From positions 1-64,000 of the forward strand of contig CACKSM010000003.1 in assembly GCA_902602885.1 (NCBI GenBank): a stretch of DNA of 64,000 nt. Reading direction: 5' to 3'. Source of the DNA: an uncultured Alphaproteobacteria bacterium (GTDB lineage Bacteria > Pseudomonadota > Alphaproteobacteria > HIMB59 > GCA-002718135). Made by a program: the position numbers and the translations under genes. Under the pieces are notes generated by a model. It was not told the origin of the DNA. It saw only the letters and a program-made list of their open reading frames with translations, and ran no database searches. Numbering within the stretch: the stretch's first letter is position 1; each line of letters starts with the position of its first letter. Shown in pieces: positions 50,440 through 61,637 of this stretch.

Positions 50440-52791
50440 ATGAATAGATTATTTTCTTATATAAAATTATTGCTAATTTTACTATGCATTTTTGCATTTA
50501 TATCAATTTCATCAATTTTCTACACACTTTGGCGATACTCACCAGAATTACCATCATATAATAGTATCGTAAATTATAAACCAAATTTGTCTTCAAGAAT
50601 TTATAGTTCAGATGGATTACTATTGAAAAGCTTTTATACGGAAGAAAGAATATTTATTCCTGAAAGTAGAATACCTCAAACTATCAAATTAGCTTTTTTA
50701 TCATCTGAGGATAAGAATTTTTATCAACATTATGGCGTTGACTTTATTGCAATATTTAGAGCAATTTTTACTAATATCCTGAATACTTATTCTAATAAAA
50801 GGGTAGTTGGAGCCTCAACAATTACACAACAAGTAGTTAAAAATCTCTTATTAAGTAATGAATTAAGTTACTCTAGAAAAATTAAAGAAATTATTTTATC
50901 TATTAGAATTGAGAATATATTAGATAAAAATTCTATTTTAGAATTATACTTAAATGATATTTATTTAGGATATGGTTCTTATGGAATTGGTACAGCAAGT
51001 TTAAACTACTTTAATAAATCTATTTATGATCTAGAACTTCATGAAATAGCTTTCTTAGCTGCATTACCAAAAGCACCAAATAATTATAACCCAAAAACGA
51101 ATTATTTAAAAGCCATTGAAAGAAGAAATTGGGTAATTGATAGAATGTATCAAAATGGATATATAAAAAAAGAAGATCTAATTTATAAAAATAAACCACT
51201 TCAAGTTTTCAAACGTAATGATAGAAAGTTTTTAGATGCAGATTATTTTTATGAAGAAATTAGAAAAGAACTATATTTAAAATTTGGAAAAGAAAAACTT
51301 TATTCAGATGGTTTAATAATTAAGACGGCACTTGATTCAGAAATTCAAAAAAATGCAAACCTCAGTTTAGTTGAAGGATTAATGGAATACGAAAAAAAAC
51401 AAGGTTGGCATGGTTTGATTGAAAATACTGATTTTGATAATTTTTTTAAGAATCAAGATTATTATAAAAAAATAAATCCTTTTTTCCCAAATTGGGAAAC
51501 TGTTATAATTAATAAAATTTATAATTCTAAAATAGAAGTTTATAATAACTCTAAAGTAAAATTAATCGTAAATTTAAATAGCCCCAATAATAATTGGCTT
51601 TCTAATGAGGACTTCAATGAGGGTGATGTAATTTACATTGAAAGAAATAATAATTCTTACAATATAAAACAAGAACCGTTAGTAAATGGTGCAATAATTG
51701 TTATGGACCCTCATAATGGAGATATATTAGCTCTTTCTGGAGGATATAGTTTTCACAAAAGTGAATTTAATAGAGCCACACAAGCTAAAAGACAGCCTGG
51801 ATCAGCATTTAAGCCCATTGTTTACTTAACAGCATTGAATGAAGGTTATTCTCCTTCAACATTAATTCTTGACGCACCTTATGTAGTTGATCAAGGCCCA
51901 GGCCTTCCAAAATGGAAACCATCAAATTATACAGATGAATTTTATGGATTAACAACAATGAGAACAGGCATTGAAAAATCTAGAAACTTAATGACCGTAA
52001 GACTTGCTAATAGAATTGGTATGGACAAAATTTTAAATATGGCTAGTAAATTTAATATCAATGAAGGTTTTGATGATAAACTTTCAATGTCACTTGGTTC
52101 TGGAGTTATTACTTTAAGAGACCTTACTAATGCTTATGCTATTATTGCCAATGGAGGTAAAAAAATTGAATCTAAATTTATTACAAGTATTTATAATCGA
52201 AATGGAAATAAGATACGTGATACTAGTTTAAAAAAATGTAATGAATGTATTGTTGACTCATTTACATCAAAAATAAAAATTCCAAATTTAGATGAAGAAC
52301 AGAGCTTGGTAGTTGATCCACGTTTGGCTTATCAAATTACTTCGATGATGGAAGGTGTAATCCAAAGAGGTACAGCAAAAAGATTAAAAGATTTAGATGT
52401 ACCGATAGCTGGCAAGACTGGAACAACAAATCAAAATAAAGATGCCTGGTTTATTGGATATACTCCTGATTTAGTCATAGGAGTTTATGTTGGCTATGAT
52501 CAACCAAAATCTCTTGGATACAAGCAAACTGGTTCTAGTGTAGCTGTTCCTATATTTAAAAAGTTTGCTCAAAAAATAAAAATTAATAAAAATAAAAAAC
52601 CATTTAGAATTCCTTCAGGAATAAGTTTTGTAAGAATTGACCCAAGAAATGGAATGATATCAAATAAAGAGGGAAGTATAAGCGAACCTTTCATTTTAGG
52701 TTCTGAGCCATATTCTGGGAATATAAACATTATTGATGGATTAGAAAATTTTAATAATAATTCCATTTCTGGAACAGGTGGTTTATTATAG
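50440..52791 (+). CDS. mrcA: Penicillin-binding protein 1A
   Basis: Transglycosylase SSEDKNFYQHYGVD, GASTITQQVVKNLLL; transpeptidase RQPGSAFKPIVYL, KTGTTNQNKDAWF. Confidence 0.95.
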   Translation: MNRLFSYIKLLLILLCIFAFISISSIFYTLWRYSPELPSYNSIVNYKPNLSSRIYSSDGLLLKSFYTEERIFIPESRIPQTIKLAFLSSEDKNFYQHYGVDFIAIFRAIFTNILNTYSNKRVVGASTITQQVVKNLLLSNELSYSRKIKEIILSIRIENILDKNSILELYLNDIYLGYGSYGIGTASLNYFNKSIYDLELHEIAFLAALPKAPNNYNPKTNYLKAIERRNWVIDRMYQNGYIKKEDLIYKNKPLQVFKRNDRKFLDADYFYEEIRKELYLKFGKEKLYSDGLIIKTALDSEIQKNANLSLVEGLMEYEKKQGWHGLIENTDFDNFFKNQDYYKKINPFFPNWETVIINKIYNSKIEVYNNSKVKLIVNLNSPNNNWLSNEDFNEGDVIYIERNNNSYNIKQEPLVNGAIIVMDPHNGDILALSGGYSFHKSEFNRATQAKRQPGSAFKPIVYLTALNEGYSPSTLILDAPYVVDQGPGLPKWKPSNYTDEFYGLTTMRTGIEKSRNLMTVRLANRIGMDKILNMASKFNINEGFDDKLSMSLGSGVITLRDLTNAYAIIANGGKKIESKFITSIYNRNGNKIRDTSLKKCNECIVDSFTSKIKIPNLDEEQSLVVDPRLAYQITSMMEGVIQRGTAKRLKDLDVPIAGKTGTTNQNKDAWFIGYTPDLVIGVYVGYDQPKSLGYKQTGSSVAVPIFKKFAQKIKINKNKKPFRIPSGISFVRIDPRNGMISNKEGSISEPFILGSEPYSGNINIIDGLENFNNNSISGTGGLL

Positions 52792-52800
52792 TATTCATAT

Positions 52801-53896
52801 ATGGAAAATGTTGATTTAATTGATGAAAATTTAAAGAAAATAAGGTCAAACTTTGATCTTATAAGGAGGGGAGTTTGACTATAATTCTCTTAAAAAAAAA
52901 TTAGAAGATTTAAAGCTTAAAAGTTCAGATCCTAACATTTGGGAAAATAATGATGCAAAAAATATTTTTCAAGAAATAAAATCTATTGAGAACAAAATCA
53001 GCGACTTTAATAAACTAAGAAAATTGCTCAATGAAAATGAAGAAATTTATAAATTTATTCAAAAAGACAATGATAAATCATTATTAGATGATTTAAAAAA
53101 TGAAGTTGATCTTACTTTAAAATTATCTGAAAAAATTCGATATTTAAATTTATTAAATGATGAAGCTGATCACCTTAATGCATTTATAGAAATTCATGCA
53201 GGTGCTGGAGGAACTGAGAGTCAAGATTGGGCAGAGATTTTACAAAGAATGTATCTAAGATGGGCAGAGGATCAAGATAGTTGTAAAGTAAATTTATTAC
53301 AAGAAATGCGCGGTGAAGAAGCAGGAATAAAATCTTGTACACTAAAAATTGTGATGGATTACTCTTATGGTTGGTTGAAAAAAGAAAGTGGCATTCATCG
53401 ACTAGTAAGAATTTCACCATTTGATAGTAATAAAAGAAGACATACAAGCTTTGCAAGTGTGTGGGTGTATCCAGAAATAGATGAAAAAATTGAAATAGAA
53501 ATTAAAGAAAATGATTTAAGAATAGATACATATAGAGCTTCTGGAGCAGGAGGGCAACACGTAAATAAAACTGACAGTGCTGTAAGAATTACACACTTAC
53601 CAACAAATATTGTTGTTCAATGTCAGAATGATAGGTCACAGCATAAAAATAGATCAAATGCTATGAAAATGATCAAATCAAGAATTTACGAAGCAGAACT
53701 TCAAAAAAGAAAAGAAAATGAAAATATCAAAAATAAAGATAAGAAAGATATTGGATGGGGTAATCAAATAAGATCATATGTTTTACATCCTTATAAATTA
53801 ATAAAAGATTTAAGAAGTGGATATGAAACTTCTAACATAAATGATGTTTTAGATGGAAAAATAAATAATTTTTTGGAAAATTCTCTTACTTTATAA
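52801..53896 (+). CDS. prfB: Peptide chain release factor 2, expressed by programmed +1 frameshift
   Basis: ATG 52801 reads MENVDLIDENLKKIRSNFDLIRRGV then in-frame TGA at 52876-52878. Shifting +1 (GAC at 52877) gives DYNSLKKKLEDLKLKSSDPNIWEN... continuous with the track ORF; SPF tripeptide and GAGGQHVNKTDSAVRITH. Confidence 0.95.
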
Positions 53897-53901
53897 ATAT
53901 T

Positions 53902-55140
53902 CTACAGTACCTTTAAAATCCCTATTTTCTTTTTGCCTATAGATATTTTTATTTCTTTTGATCCTGTGTATTCTTTAAGCGAGAAGTTGCTATTTTGATA
54001 TAATTTATCATTCACTCTTATACCATTAGATTTAATTAATCTTTTAATTTCACTTCTACTTTTAACAAGTTCTAGTTTTTCAATTGCATCTAAAATTGTA
54101 AAAATGTCATCTTGTAGATTCAATTTTTTTTCTGAAATATTTGGCAATCTCGCATCAATTTTATTTGCATTAAAAACGTTGTAAGCAACTTCAAGTGCTT
54201 CATCTGCATCTTCTTTACCTCTCACAATTTTTGTAACTTCATATGCCAATATTTTTTTTGCTTCATTTATTTCTTCGTTTCTAAGAGTTGAAAGTTTTTC
54301 TATTTCTTTCAAAGGAAGTTTAGTGAACAAATATAAAAACTTTGTAACATCATTATCATTTACATTTCTCCAAAATTGAAAAAATTCTAAACTTGATATT
54401 TTATCTTTATTTAGCCATACTGCACCATCAGCAGTTTTTCCCATTTTAGATCCATCGCTATTAGTTATTAATGGCGAAGTAATACCGAATGCATTTTTGT
54501 TATTAATTTTTTTTATCAAATCAACTCCACTTAATATATTACCCCATTGATCAGATCCTCCCATTTGTAGGACACAATTATAATTTTTATTTAAATGTAA
54601 AAAATCATATGCTTGCAAAAGCATATAATTAAATTCTAAAATTGTTAAAGGTTGCTCTCGATCTAGTCTACTTTTAACAGACTCAAAAGTTAACATTTTA
54701 TTTAAAGTAACTTTAGATCCAAACTCTCGAAGAAAATCTATATAATTTAGATTTGAAAGCCAATCATAGTTATTAATTATCAAAGAATTCTTATTTAGAT
54801 TAATAAATCTACTAAATGTTTTTTCTATATTATTTATATTTTTATCAATTTGATTTTTAGTTAATATTTTTCTAGTTTTATCTTTTCCAGAAGGATCGCC
54901 AATTAATGTAGTCCCCCCACCAATTAATGCAATTGATTGATGCCCATAAAAATCAAGCCAATGAAGTAGCATTAATTGAATTAAGCTCCCTACGTGTAAA
55001 CTATCGCTAGTAATATCAAAACCAATGTAACCAGATATTTTATTATTCAAAATTATTTTATCTAGATTTTCAATTTCTATATTTTGATAAATAAAACCTC
55101 TTGCATCAATTTCATTTAAAAAATCTGATTTGAATTTCAT
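53902..55140 (-). CDS. tyrS: Tyrosyl-tRNA synthetase
   Basis: YIGFDITSDSLHVGSLIQL, MGGSDQWGNILSGVDLI, KMGKTADGAVWL; C-terminal S4 domain. Confidence 0.95.
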   Translation of the reverse strand: MKFKSDFLNEIDARGFIYQNIEIENLDKIILNNKISGYIGFDITSDSLHVGSLIQLMLLHWLDFYGHQSIALIGGGTTLIGDPSGKDKTRKILTKNQIDKNINNIEKTFSRFINLNKNSLIINNYDWLSNLNYIDFLREFGSKVTLNKMLTFESVKSRLDREQPLTILEFNYMLLQAYDFLHLNKNYNCVLQMGGSDQWGNILSGVDLIKKINNKNAFGITSPLITNSDGSKMGKTADGAVWLNKDKISSLEFFQFWRNVNDNDVTKFLYLFTKLPLKEIEKLSTLRNEEINEAKKILAYEVTKIVRGKEDADEALEVAYNVFNANKIDARLPNISEKKLNLQDDIFTILDAIEKLELVKSRSEIKRLIKSNGIRVNDKLYQNSNFSLKEYTGSKEIKISIGKKKIGILKVL

Positions 55141-55146
55141 TATTAA

Positions 55147-55791
55147 TTATTTTATTACAATTGTTTGATTTATATAATCTTTTATTGAATCTTCAAATTC
55201 ATTTGAGAAGCTTTCATAGAAATGATCTGCTCCTTTTATAGGTTTAAATTTGATATCAACTTTTTTTTGTTGTTGTAGTTTTTCAAATAATATTTTGGTT
55301 GAATCAAATGAAGCAATATTATCTTTATCTCCATGCACAATTAAGCCTGAAGAGGGACAAGGTGCTAAAAAACTAAAATCTCTTAAATTAGCGGGAGGAG
55401 AGATGCTAACAAATCCATTTATTTCTGGCCTTCTCATTAGAAGTTGCATTGCAATCCAAGCTCCAAATGAAAATCCAGCTACCCAACATGTTTTTGAATT
55501 AGTATTATATTGCTGAAGCCAATCCAAGACGCATGCAGCATCACTTAATTCACCTTCACCATCATCAAAAACACCTTCACTTTTACCTACTCCTCTAAAA
55601 TTAAATCTAATTGTAGAAAATCCAGCCTGGATAAAAATTTTATACATTTTAAATATAATTTTCGTATGCATTGTACCACCTTTAGATGGGTCTGGATGTA
55701 ACAATATGACAATTGGAGAATCATCTCTATTATTATGAGAATATTTTGCTTCTATTTTACCTTCAGGTCCAGGTATTAATAAATCAACCAT
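55147..55791 (-). CDS. Alpha/beta hydrolase
   Basis: LLHPDPSKGGTMHTKI, GFSFGAWIAMQLLMR nucleophile elbow, HGDKDNIASF. Confidence 0.88.
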   Translation of the reverse strand: MVDLLIPGPEGKIEAKYSHNNRDDSPIVILLHPDPSKGGTMHTKIIFKMYKIFIQAGFSTIRFNFRGVGKSEGVFDDGEGELSDAACVLDWLQQYNTNSKTCWVAGFSFGAWIAMQLLMRRPEINGFVSISPPANLRDFSFLAPCPSSGLIVHGDKDNIASFDSTKILFEKLQQQKKVDIKFKPIKGADHFYESFSNEFEDSIKDYINQTIVIK

Positions 55792-55847
55792 TTGATAAAG
55801 CTATTATTGAAGTTATATGATTTTGTAAATATAGATATTTTAAATAT

Positions 55848-56942
55848 ATGAATTCTCTTGGTTTTGATAAGTCAGAAAAGGACACAAAAGTGGTTGTAGC
55901 TATGTCTGGAGGAGTAGACAGCTCAGTTGCAGCCGTAATGCTTAAAAAACAAGGATACGATGTAACTGGCATTACACTAAGGCTGTATAATAACTCCAAA
56001 GTATCTAGAACAAAATCATGCTGTGCCGGTATTGATATTGAAGATGCTAAAAATGTTGCGCTAAAAAATAATTTCAAACACAGAGTTTTAGATTATCAAG
56101 ATAAGTTTTTTGATGGAGTAATTAGCAACTTTGTTGATTCTTATGCTAATGGTGAAACTCCTTTACCTTGTGTTAAGTGTAATGAAACAGTGAAATTTTC
56201 AGATTTACTTAATGAGGCAAAAAAAATTGGAGCTGATGCGCTTGCAACAGGTCATTACGCAATAAGAAAAGGAACTTTAAATAATGCAAGTTTACATAAA
56301 GCAAAAGATTTTTCAAAAGATCAAAGTTTTTTTCTCTTTGCAACGCAACAAGAGCAATTAAATTATGTTAGATTTCCACTAGGTGATTATAAAAAATCTG
56401 AAATTAGACAATTAGCAAAAGAATATAAATTAAGTGTTAGCGATAAACCCGATAGTCAAGATATATGTTTTGTAACATCTGACTCTTATAGGGATCTCGT
56501 AAATAATTTAAACCCAAGTGTAAACAAAAAAGGTATAATCTATGACATTGATAATAATATTCTTGGAACTCATGATGGAATTAGTAATTTCACAATTGGT
56601 CAAAGAAAAGGTATTGGTATCAGCGGCTCTAAAAAAGCATTATACGTACTAGATATAAATAAAGATCAAAACTCAATCACTCTGGGTACGAAAGAAAAAT
56701 TGAGAAAAAATGTAATTAACTTTAAAAATATTAATTGGTTAGGTGGTAATATTCAACCTAAAGGACTTGTTTGTTCAGCAAAAATAAGATCAACCCAGGA
56801 GGATTTACCAGGAATTCTTGATATAAATAGCGAACATGGAACTTTTACATTTGAAACAGAATTAGATAAAACTTCTCCTGGACAAGCTTGTGTTTTTTAT
56901 AAAAATGACCAATTACTTGGCGGTGGTTGGATTACTTCATAA
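55848..56942 (+). CDS. mnmA: tRNA-specific 2-thiouridylase MnmA
   Basis: VVVAMSGGVDSSVAAVMLKKQGYDV, PCVKCNETVKF, DSQDICFV. Confidence 0.95.
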   Translation: MNSLGFDKSEKDTKVVVAMSGGVDSSVAAVMLKKQGYDVTGITLRLYNNSKVSRTKSCCAGIDIEDAKNVALKNNFKHRVLDYQDKFFDGVISNFVDSYANGETPLPCVKCNETVKFSDLLNEAKKIGADALATGHYAIRKGTLNNASLHKAKDFSKDQSFFLFATQQEQLNYVRFPLGDYKKSEIRQLAKEYKLSVSDKPDSQDICFVTSDSYRDLVNNLNPSVNKKGIIYDIDNNILGTHDGISNFTIGQRKGIGISGSKKALYVLDINKDQNSITLGTKEKLRKNVINFKNINWLGGNIQPKGLVCSAKIRSTQEDLPGILDINSEHGTFTFETELDKTSPGQACVFYKNDQLLGGGWITS

Positions 56943-56966
56943 ATTTAAAATCAGTTCTAAATTTGC

Positions 56967-56985
56967 TTAATTCTTGTTGAATTAA
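56967..56985. promoter_or_regulatory. Inverted repeat TTAATTC-TTGTT-GAATTAA upstream of the suf operon
   Basis: 7-bp perfect inverted repeat, followed after 6 nt by a T6 run; weak terminator or operator. Confidence 0.35.
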
Positions 56986-57021
56986 CTAGATTTTTTCAAT
57001 TAATGAATTAGATGATGTATT

Positions 57022-58473
57022 GTGAACTCAGAAACTCTAAATACATTAGATTCTTATAGTAAAAATAAGTACAAGTATGGCTTTGTTACAGATATAGATG
57101 AAGAAAAGCCAAAAAAAGGATTAAACGAAGATATCATTAAATTTATTTCGCTAAAAAAGAACGAGCCAGAATGGATGCTTGAATGGAGATTAAAAGCATT
57201 TTCAAAATGGAAAAAAATGAAAGAGCCAAAATGGGCAAACCTTAGTTTTCCTGAAATTGACTATCAAGATATCTATTATTATTCTGCACCTAAAGGTTTT
57301 GAAAAGAAACCCAAAGATCTAAGTGAAGTAGATCCAAAACTTATAGAAACATATAACAAACTTGGAATTCCTTTAGAGGAGCAAAAAGTATTAGCGGGTG
57401 TTGCCGTTGATGTTGTTTTTGATAGCGTTTCAGTTGCAACTACCTATAAAAGTGAATTAGAAAAGCTTGGTATAATTTTTTCTTCCATCGGAGAGGCAAT
57501 TCAGAAACATCCTGATTTAATAAAAAAATACTTAGGATCAGTTATACCAGCTGGAGACCATTCATTTTCTGCATTAAATTCAGCTGTGTTTACTGATGGA
57601 TCATTTGTATACATTCCAGAGGGTGTAAAATGTCCAATGGAGCTATCAACTTATTTTAGAATTAATGCTGAAAATACTGGCCAATTTGAGAGAACTTTAA
57701 TTATTGCCGATAAAGGCAGTTACGTTAGCTATTTAGAAGGCTGTACCGCTCCCAAAAGAGACGACAATCAATTACATGCAGCTAATGTAGAACTAATAGC
57801 CTTAGAAGATGCGGAAATAAAATATTCAACTGTTCAAAATTGGTATCCAGGAGATGAAGAGGGAAAAGGTGGTATATATAATTTTGTTACTAAAAGAGGT
57901 CTTTGTGCGGGTAAAAATAGTAAGATATCGTGGACACAAGTAGAGACAGGATCTGCTATTACATGGAAATATCCTAGCTGTATTTTAAAAGGCGATAATT
58001 CAATAGGCGAATTTTACTCTGTTGCAATAACAAACAATTTTCAACAAGCTGATACGGGAACGAAAATGACTCATATTGGTAAAAATACCAAAAGCAAAAT
58101 TATATCAAAGGGTATTTCCTTAGGTCGGTCACAAAATACTTACAGAGGTGAGGTTTCTTTTTTAAGAAAAGCTGAAAAGGCAAGAAATTATACGCAATGT
58201 GATTCTTTGTTAGTAGGAAATCAATGTGGGGCGCACACAGTTCCTTACATTGATTCAAAAAATAATACAGCTGTTATTGAGCACGAAGCTTCCACTTCTA
58301 AAATTAATGAAGATCAACTTTATTATTGCAGACAAAGAGGTTTAAGTCATGAAGAAGCAGTTTCATTAATAGTAAACGGTTTCTGCAAACAAGTTTTGCA
58401 AGAACTTCCTATGGAATTTGCTGTTGAAGCACAAAAACTGGTATCCATATCTCTCGAAGGAAGTGTAGGTTAG
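57022..58473 (+). CDS. sufB: Fe-S cluster assembly protein SufB
   Basis: SufBD family; [48 protein letters not shown] start. Confidence 0.96.
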   Translation: MNSETLNTLDSYSKNKYKYGFVTDIDEEKPKKGLNEDIIKFISLKKNEPEWMLEWRLKAFSKWKKMKEPKWANLSFPEIDYQDIYYYSAPKGFEKKPKDLSEVDPKLIETYNKLGIPLEEQKVLAGVAVDVVFDSVSVATTYKSELEKLGIIFSSIGEAIQKHPDLIKKYLGSVIPAGDHSFSALNSAVFTDGSFVYIPEGVKCPMELSTYFRINAENTGQFERTLIIADKGSYVSYLEGCTAPKRDDNQLHAANVELIALEDAEIKYSTVQNWYPGDEEGKGGIYNFVTKRGLCAGKNSKISWTQVETGSAITWKYPSCILKGDNSIGEFYSVAITNNFQQADTGTKMTHIGKNTKSKIISKGISLGRSQNTYRGEVSFLRKAEKARNYTQCDSLLVGNQCGAHTVPYIDSKNNTAVIEHEASTSKINEDQLYYCRQRGLSHEEAVSLIVNGFCKQVLQELPMEFAVEAQKLVSISLEGSVG

Positions 58474-58474
58474 T

Positions 58475-59215
58475 ATGTTTTTAGAAATCAAAGACCTATC
58501 AGTAAAAATTGAAAATAAAAATATTCTTAAAAGTCTTAACTTAAATATTAATAAAGGTGAAGTTCACGCAATTATGGGGCCAAATGGATCTGGTAAAAGT
58601 ACATTAGCAAACGTTCTTGCAGGTAAAGAGGATTATGAAATCTTAAATGGTAAAATTAACTTTAAAGATAATGATTTATTTGATTTAAATATCGAAGAAA
58701 GAGCACAAGAAGGAATGTTTTTGGCTTTTCAATATCCTGTTGAAATACCTGGAGTAAATATCACTCCATTTTTACACTCTGCAATTAATTCTAAAAGAAA
58801 ACGTATGAATGAAGAAGAAATTGATAATTTATCATTTGCCAAGCTTTTAAAATCTAAAGCTAGTGATTTAGGTATAAATATTGATATGCTTAAACGATCA
58901 GTTAATACAGGCTTCTCTGGAGGTGAAAAAAAACGTTACGAAATTTTACAAATGAGTATTCTTAATCCTGATTTAGCTATTTTAGATGAAACAGATTCAG
59001 GCCTGGATATTGATGCTCTTAAAATCGTTACCGATGGGGTTAATAAACTTAAAACAAAAGATAATTCATTTTTAATTATTACTCATTATCAAAAACTTTT
59101 GGATTATATTAAACCAGATTATGTACATGTTATGGTCAATGGTTCTATTGTCAAATCAGGAGGATCTGAAATTGCTGCTGAAATAGAAAAAGATGGATTT
59201 CAAAAATTTCAGTAA
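58475..59215 (+). CDS. sufC: Fe-S cluster assembly ATPase SufC
   Basis: GPNGSGKSTLANVLAGKEDYE, FSGGEKKRYEILQM. Confidence 0.96.
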   Translation: MFLEIKDLSVKIENKNILKSLNLNINKGEVHAIMGPNGSGKSTLANVLAGKEDYEILNGKINFKDNDLFDLNIEERAQEGMFLAFQYPVEIPGVNITPFLHSAINSKRKRMNEEEIDNLSFAKLLKSKASDLGINIDMLKRSVNTGFSGGEKKRYEILQMSILNPDLAILDETDSGLDIDALKIVTDGVNKLKTKDNSFLIITHYQKLLDYIKPDYVHVMVNGSIVKSGGSEIAAEIEKDGFQKFQ

Positions 59216-60441
59216 TGAATATCCAAGATAATTATCTAAAAAATAAAAAAAATATTTTTTTTTCAGACAACAAAGATATTCAAACTCATAGAGATAAATT
59301 AATAAATATTTTTGAAAATGATAGATTTGATAAAAAAAATAATGAAAGTCTTAAAAATATAAATCTAAAAAACTTTATTGATTTTAAGTATAAATATCTG
59401 ATCCCTGAAGAAACATCAGTAATAAACAATAATCAGGAAAATAGTTATTCAATAGTTTCTGTAAATGGACAGTGTTCGAGTTTTAAAGATGATAAAATTG
59501 AAATTACTAAAATTTTAGATGAAGATTACAATGATTTTTCTAAAAATGATACAATTGAAAATAATGATCATTTTGTAAATTTAAATTCATTATTTTTAAA
59601 TAGCGGTTTTAAGATTGTTATAAAAAAAAATAACAACATAAAAATTAAAATATCAAACATTATTACTGATGATAATTTAACCATTTTTCAAAAAAATAAT
59701 TATATTTGTGAAGAAGGATCATCCCTAAATCTTATTGAAGAATATGAAAATAAAAATAATTCTACATCGAATATATTAAATGTAATTAAATTAGAAAAAA
59801 ATTCTCAGCTAAATCATTTTCTAATTCAAGACAATTCTCCCAATCATAATTTAATAATAACAACTCATTCTTCATGTAAAAAAGATTCTACCTACACCCA
59901 AAAAGTATACAATTTTTCAGAAGGCTACGTAAGAAACTTTCATTATTCAGAATTAATAGAAGTTAATTCAGAAGCGGATCTACAAGGAATATTTTTTCTA
60001 AAAGATAATAACACATCTAACAACAAAACCTTTGTTAAGCATTTAGCTGAAGATTGCAAAAGTAATCAAGTTTATAAAGGTATTTTGAACGATCGCTCTA
60101 AAGCAACATACTTTAGTAATACTCATGTTGATCAAGTGGCTCAAAAAACAGAGGGATATCAACTAAGCAAAGGGATACTTTTATCTGAAAATGCATCGTA
60201 TTTTTCTAAACCTGAATTAAAAATATACGCTGATGATGTGAAATGTAGTCATGGCTCCACGATTGGGCCAATAGATGAAAATGCTATTTTTTATCTCCGA
60301 TCTAGAGGTATGAGTAAAATTGCAGCAACTAAAATATTGATATCATCATTTATTAATGAAGAATTAAGTAGTATTGATAATGAACAAATGTCGGAAATAA
60401 TTCAAAAGAAACTAGTTAGATACTTAAGTAAAGTGAAATGA
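59215..60441 (+). CDS. sufD: Fe-S cluster assembly protein SufD
   Basis: C-terminal SufBD signature ADDVKCSHGSTIGPIDENAIFYLRSRGMS. Confidence 0.92.
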   Translation: MNIQDNYLKNKKNIFFSDNKDIQTHRDKLINIFENDRFDKKNNESLKNINLKNFIDFKYKYLIPEETSVINNNQENSYSIVSVNGQCSSFKDDKIEITKILDEDYNDFSKNDTIENNDHFVNLNSLFLNSGFKIVIKKNNNIKIKISNIITDDNLTIFQKNNYICEEGSSLNLIEEYENKNNSTSNILNVIKLEKNSQLNHFLIQDNSPNHNLIITTHSSCKKDSTYTQKVYNFSEGYVRNFHYSELIEVNSEADLQGIFFLKDNNTSNNKTFVKHLAEDCKSNQVYKGILNDRSKATYFSNTHVDQVAQKTEGYQLSKGILLSENASYFSKPELKIYADDVKCSHGSTIGPIDENAIFYLRSRGMSKIAATKILISSFINEELSSIDNEQMSEIIQKKLVRYLSKVK

Positions 60442-61634
60442 ATATTTCAAATTTAAAATCAAGATTTCCTGTATTCAAAAAAAATCCTAATCTAGTTTTT
60501 TTAGATACTGCAGCTTCAGCATTAAAAGTTGATGAAATGATTGAAGCCACCAATAACTGTTACACAAATGAATATGCAAATATTCATAGAGGTAATTATG
60601 AATTAAGTTCAAATTTAACAAAAAAATTTGAAGATGCTCGAAAAAAAGTTGCAGATTATTTAAACACATCTGAAAACAATATTATTTTTGTTAAAAGTGC
60701 TACAGAAGGTATAAATTTAATTGCATCTTGTATGTCTAAAAGATTTTTAGAAGATGGTGACGAAATAATCTTAAGTTATCTTGAGCACCATGCTAATTTG
60801 ATACCTTGGCATCTAATTGAAAAAAAGGTAAAAATTATTCCTCTAGGGCTAAACGAAAATAGTGAGATTAATTATGATGAACTAAATCATAAAATTAATA
60901 CAAAAACTAAATTAATTACATTAACCCATATGTCAAATGTTACAGGATCAATAACGAATTTTGATACAGTAAAAGAAATTGCCAAAAAAAAGAACATACC
61001 GCTACTATTAGATGGTTGTCAATTTGCTCCTCACAAAAAAGTTGATTTAAAAGATTTAGATCCTGATTTTTATGTTTTTTCTGCACATAAAATGTATGGA
61101 CCTTCAGGCCTTGGCATATTGTATATGAAAGATAAGTGGATAGATGAATTTACTCCTTACCAAGGAGGAGGGCAAATGATTCATGATGTAGATATTGATA
61201 AAAGTACATATGCAAATGGATACGAAAAATTTGAGGCAGGTACTCCTCCTATTGCACCAGTTATAGGTTTCTATTCTTCATTAAATTTTATGGATGAAGT
61301 TGATCCAAATGTTATTTATGACCATGAAATGAAACTTCATAATTATGCTTATGAAAAACTTTCAAAATTCAATAATATTAAAATATATGGATCAAATAAA
61401 AATAAAGGTGCAATCATTTCTTTTAATATTGAAGGTGTACATAATTCTGATTTAGGTGCAATGTTAGATAAAAAAAATATAGCAATAAGAACTGGACATC
61501 ATTGTTGTCAGCCTCTTATGAAACATTTCAATGTCACTGGTACTTCTAGAATTTCATTTGGAATATATAATACAAAGGATGATGTTGATTATTTAGTAGA
61601 CAGCATACATGAAATAACAAAAATCTTACTATAA
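60438..61634 (+). CDS. sufS: Cysteine desulfurase SufS
   Basis: FSAHKMYGPSGLGILY (PLP Lys), RTGHHCCQPLM (catalytic Cys). Confidence 0.95.
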   Translation: MNISNLKSRFPVFKKNPNLVFLDTAASALKVDEMIEATNNCYTNEYANIHRGNYELSSNLTKKFEDARKKVADYLNTSENNIIFVKSATEGINLIASCMSKRFLEDGDEIILSYLEHHANLIPWHLIEKKVKIIPLGLNENSEINYDELNHKINTKTKLITLTHMSNVTGSITNFDTVKEIAKKKNIPLLLDGCQFAPHKKVDLKDLDPDFYVFSAHKMYGPSGLGILYMKDKWIDEFTPYQGGGQMIHDVDIDKSTYANGYEKFEAGTPPIAPVIGFYSSLNFMDEVDPNVIYDHEMKLHNYAYEKLSKFNNIKIYGSNKNKGAIISFNIEGVHNSDLGAMLDKKNIAIRTGHHCCQPLMKHFNVTGTSRISFGIYNTKDDVDYLVDSIHEITKILL

Positions 61635-61637
61635 CTA

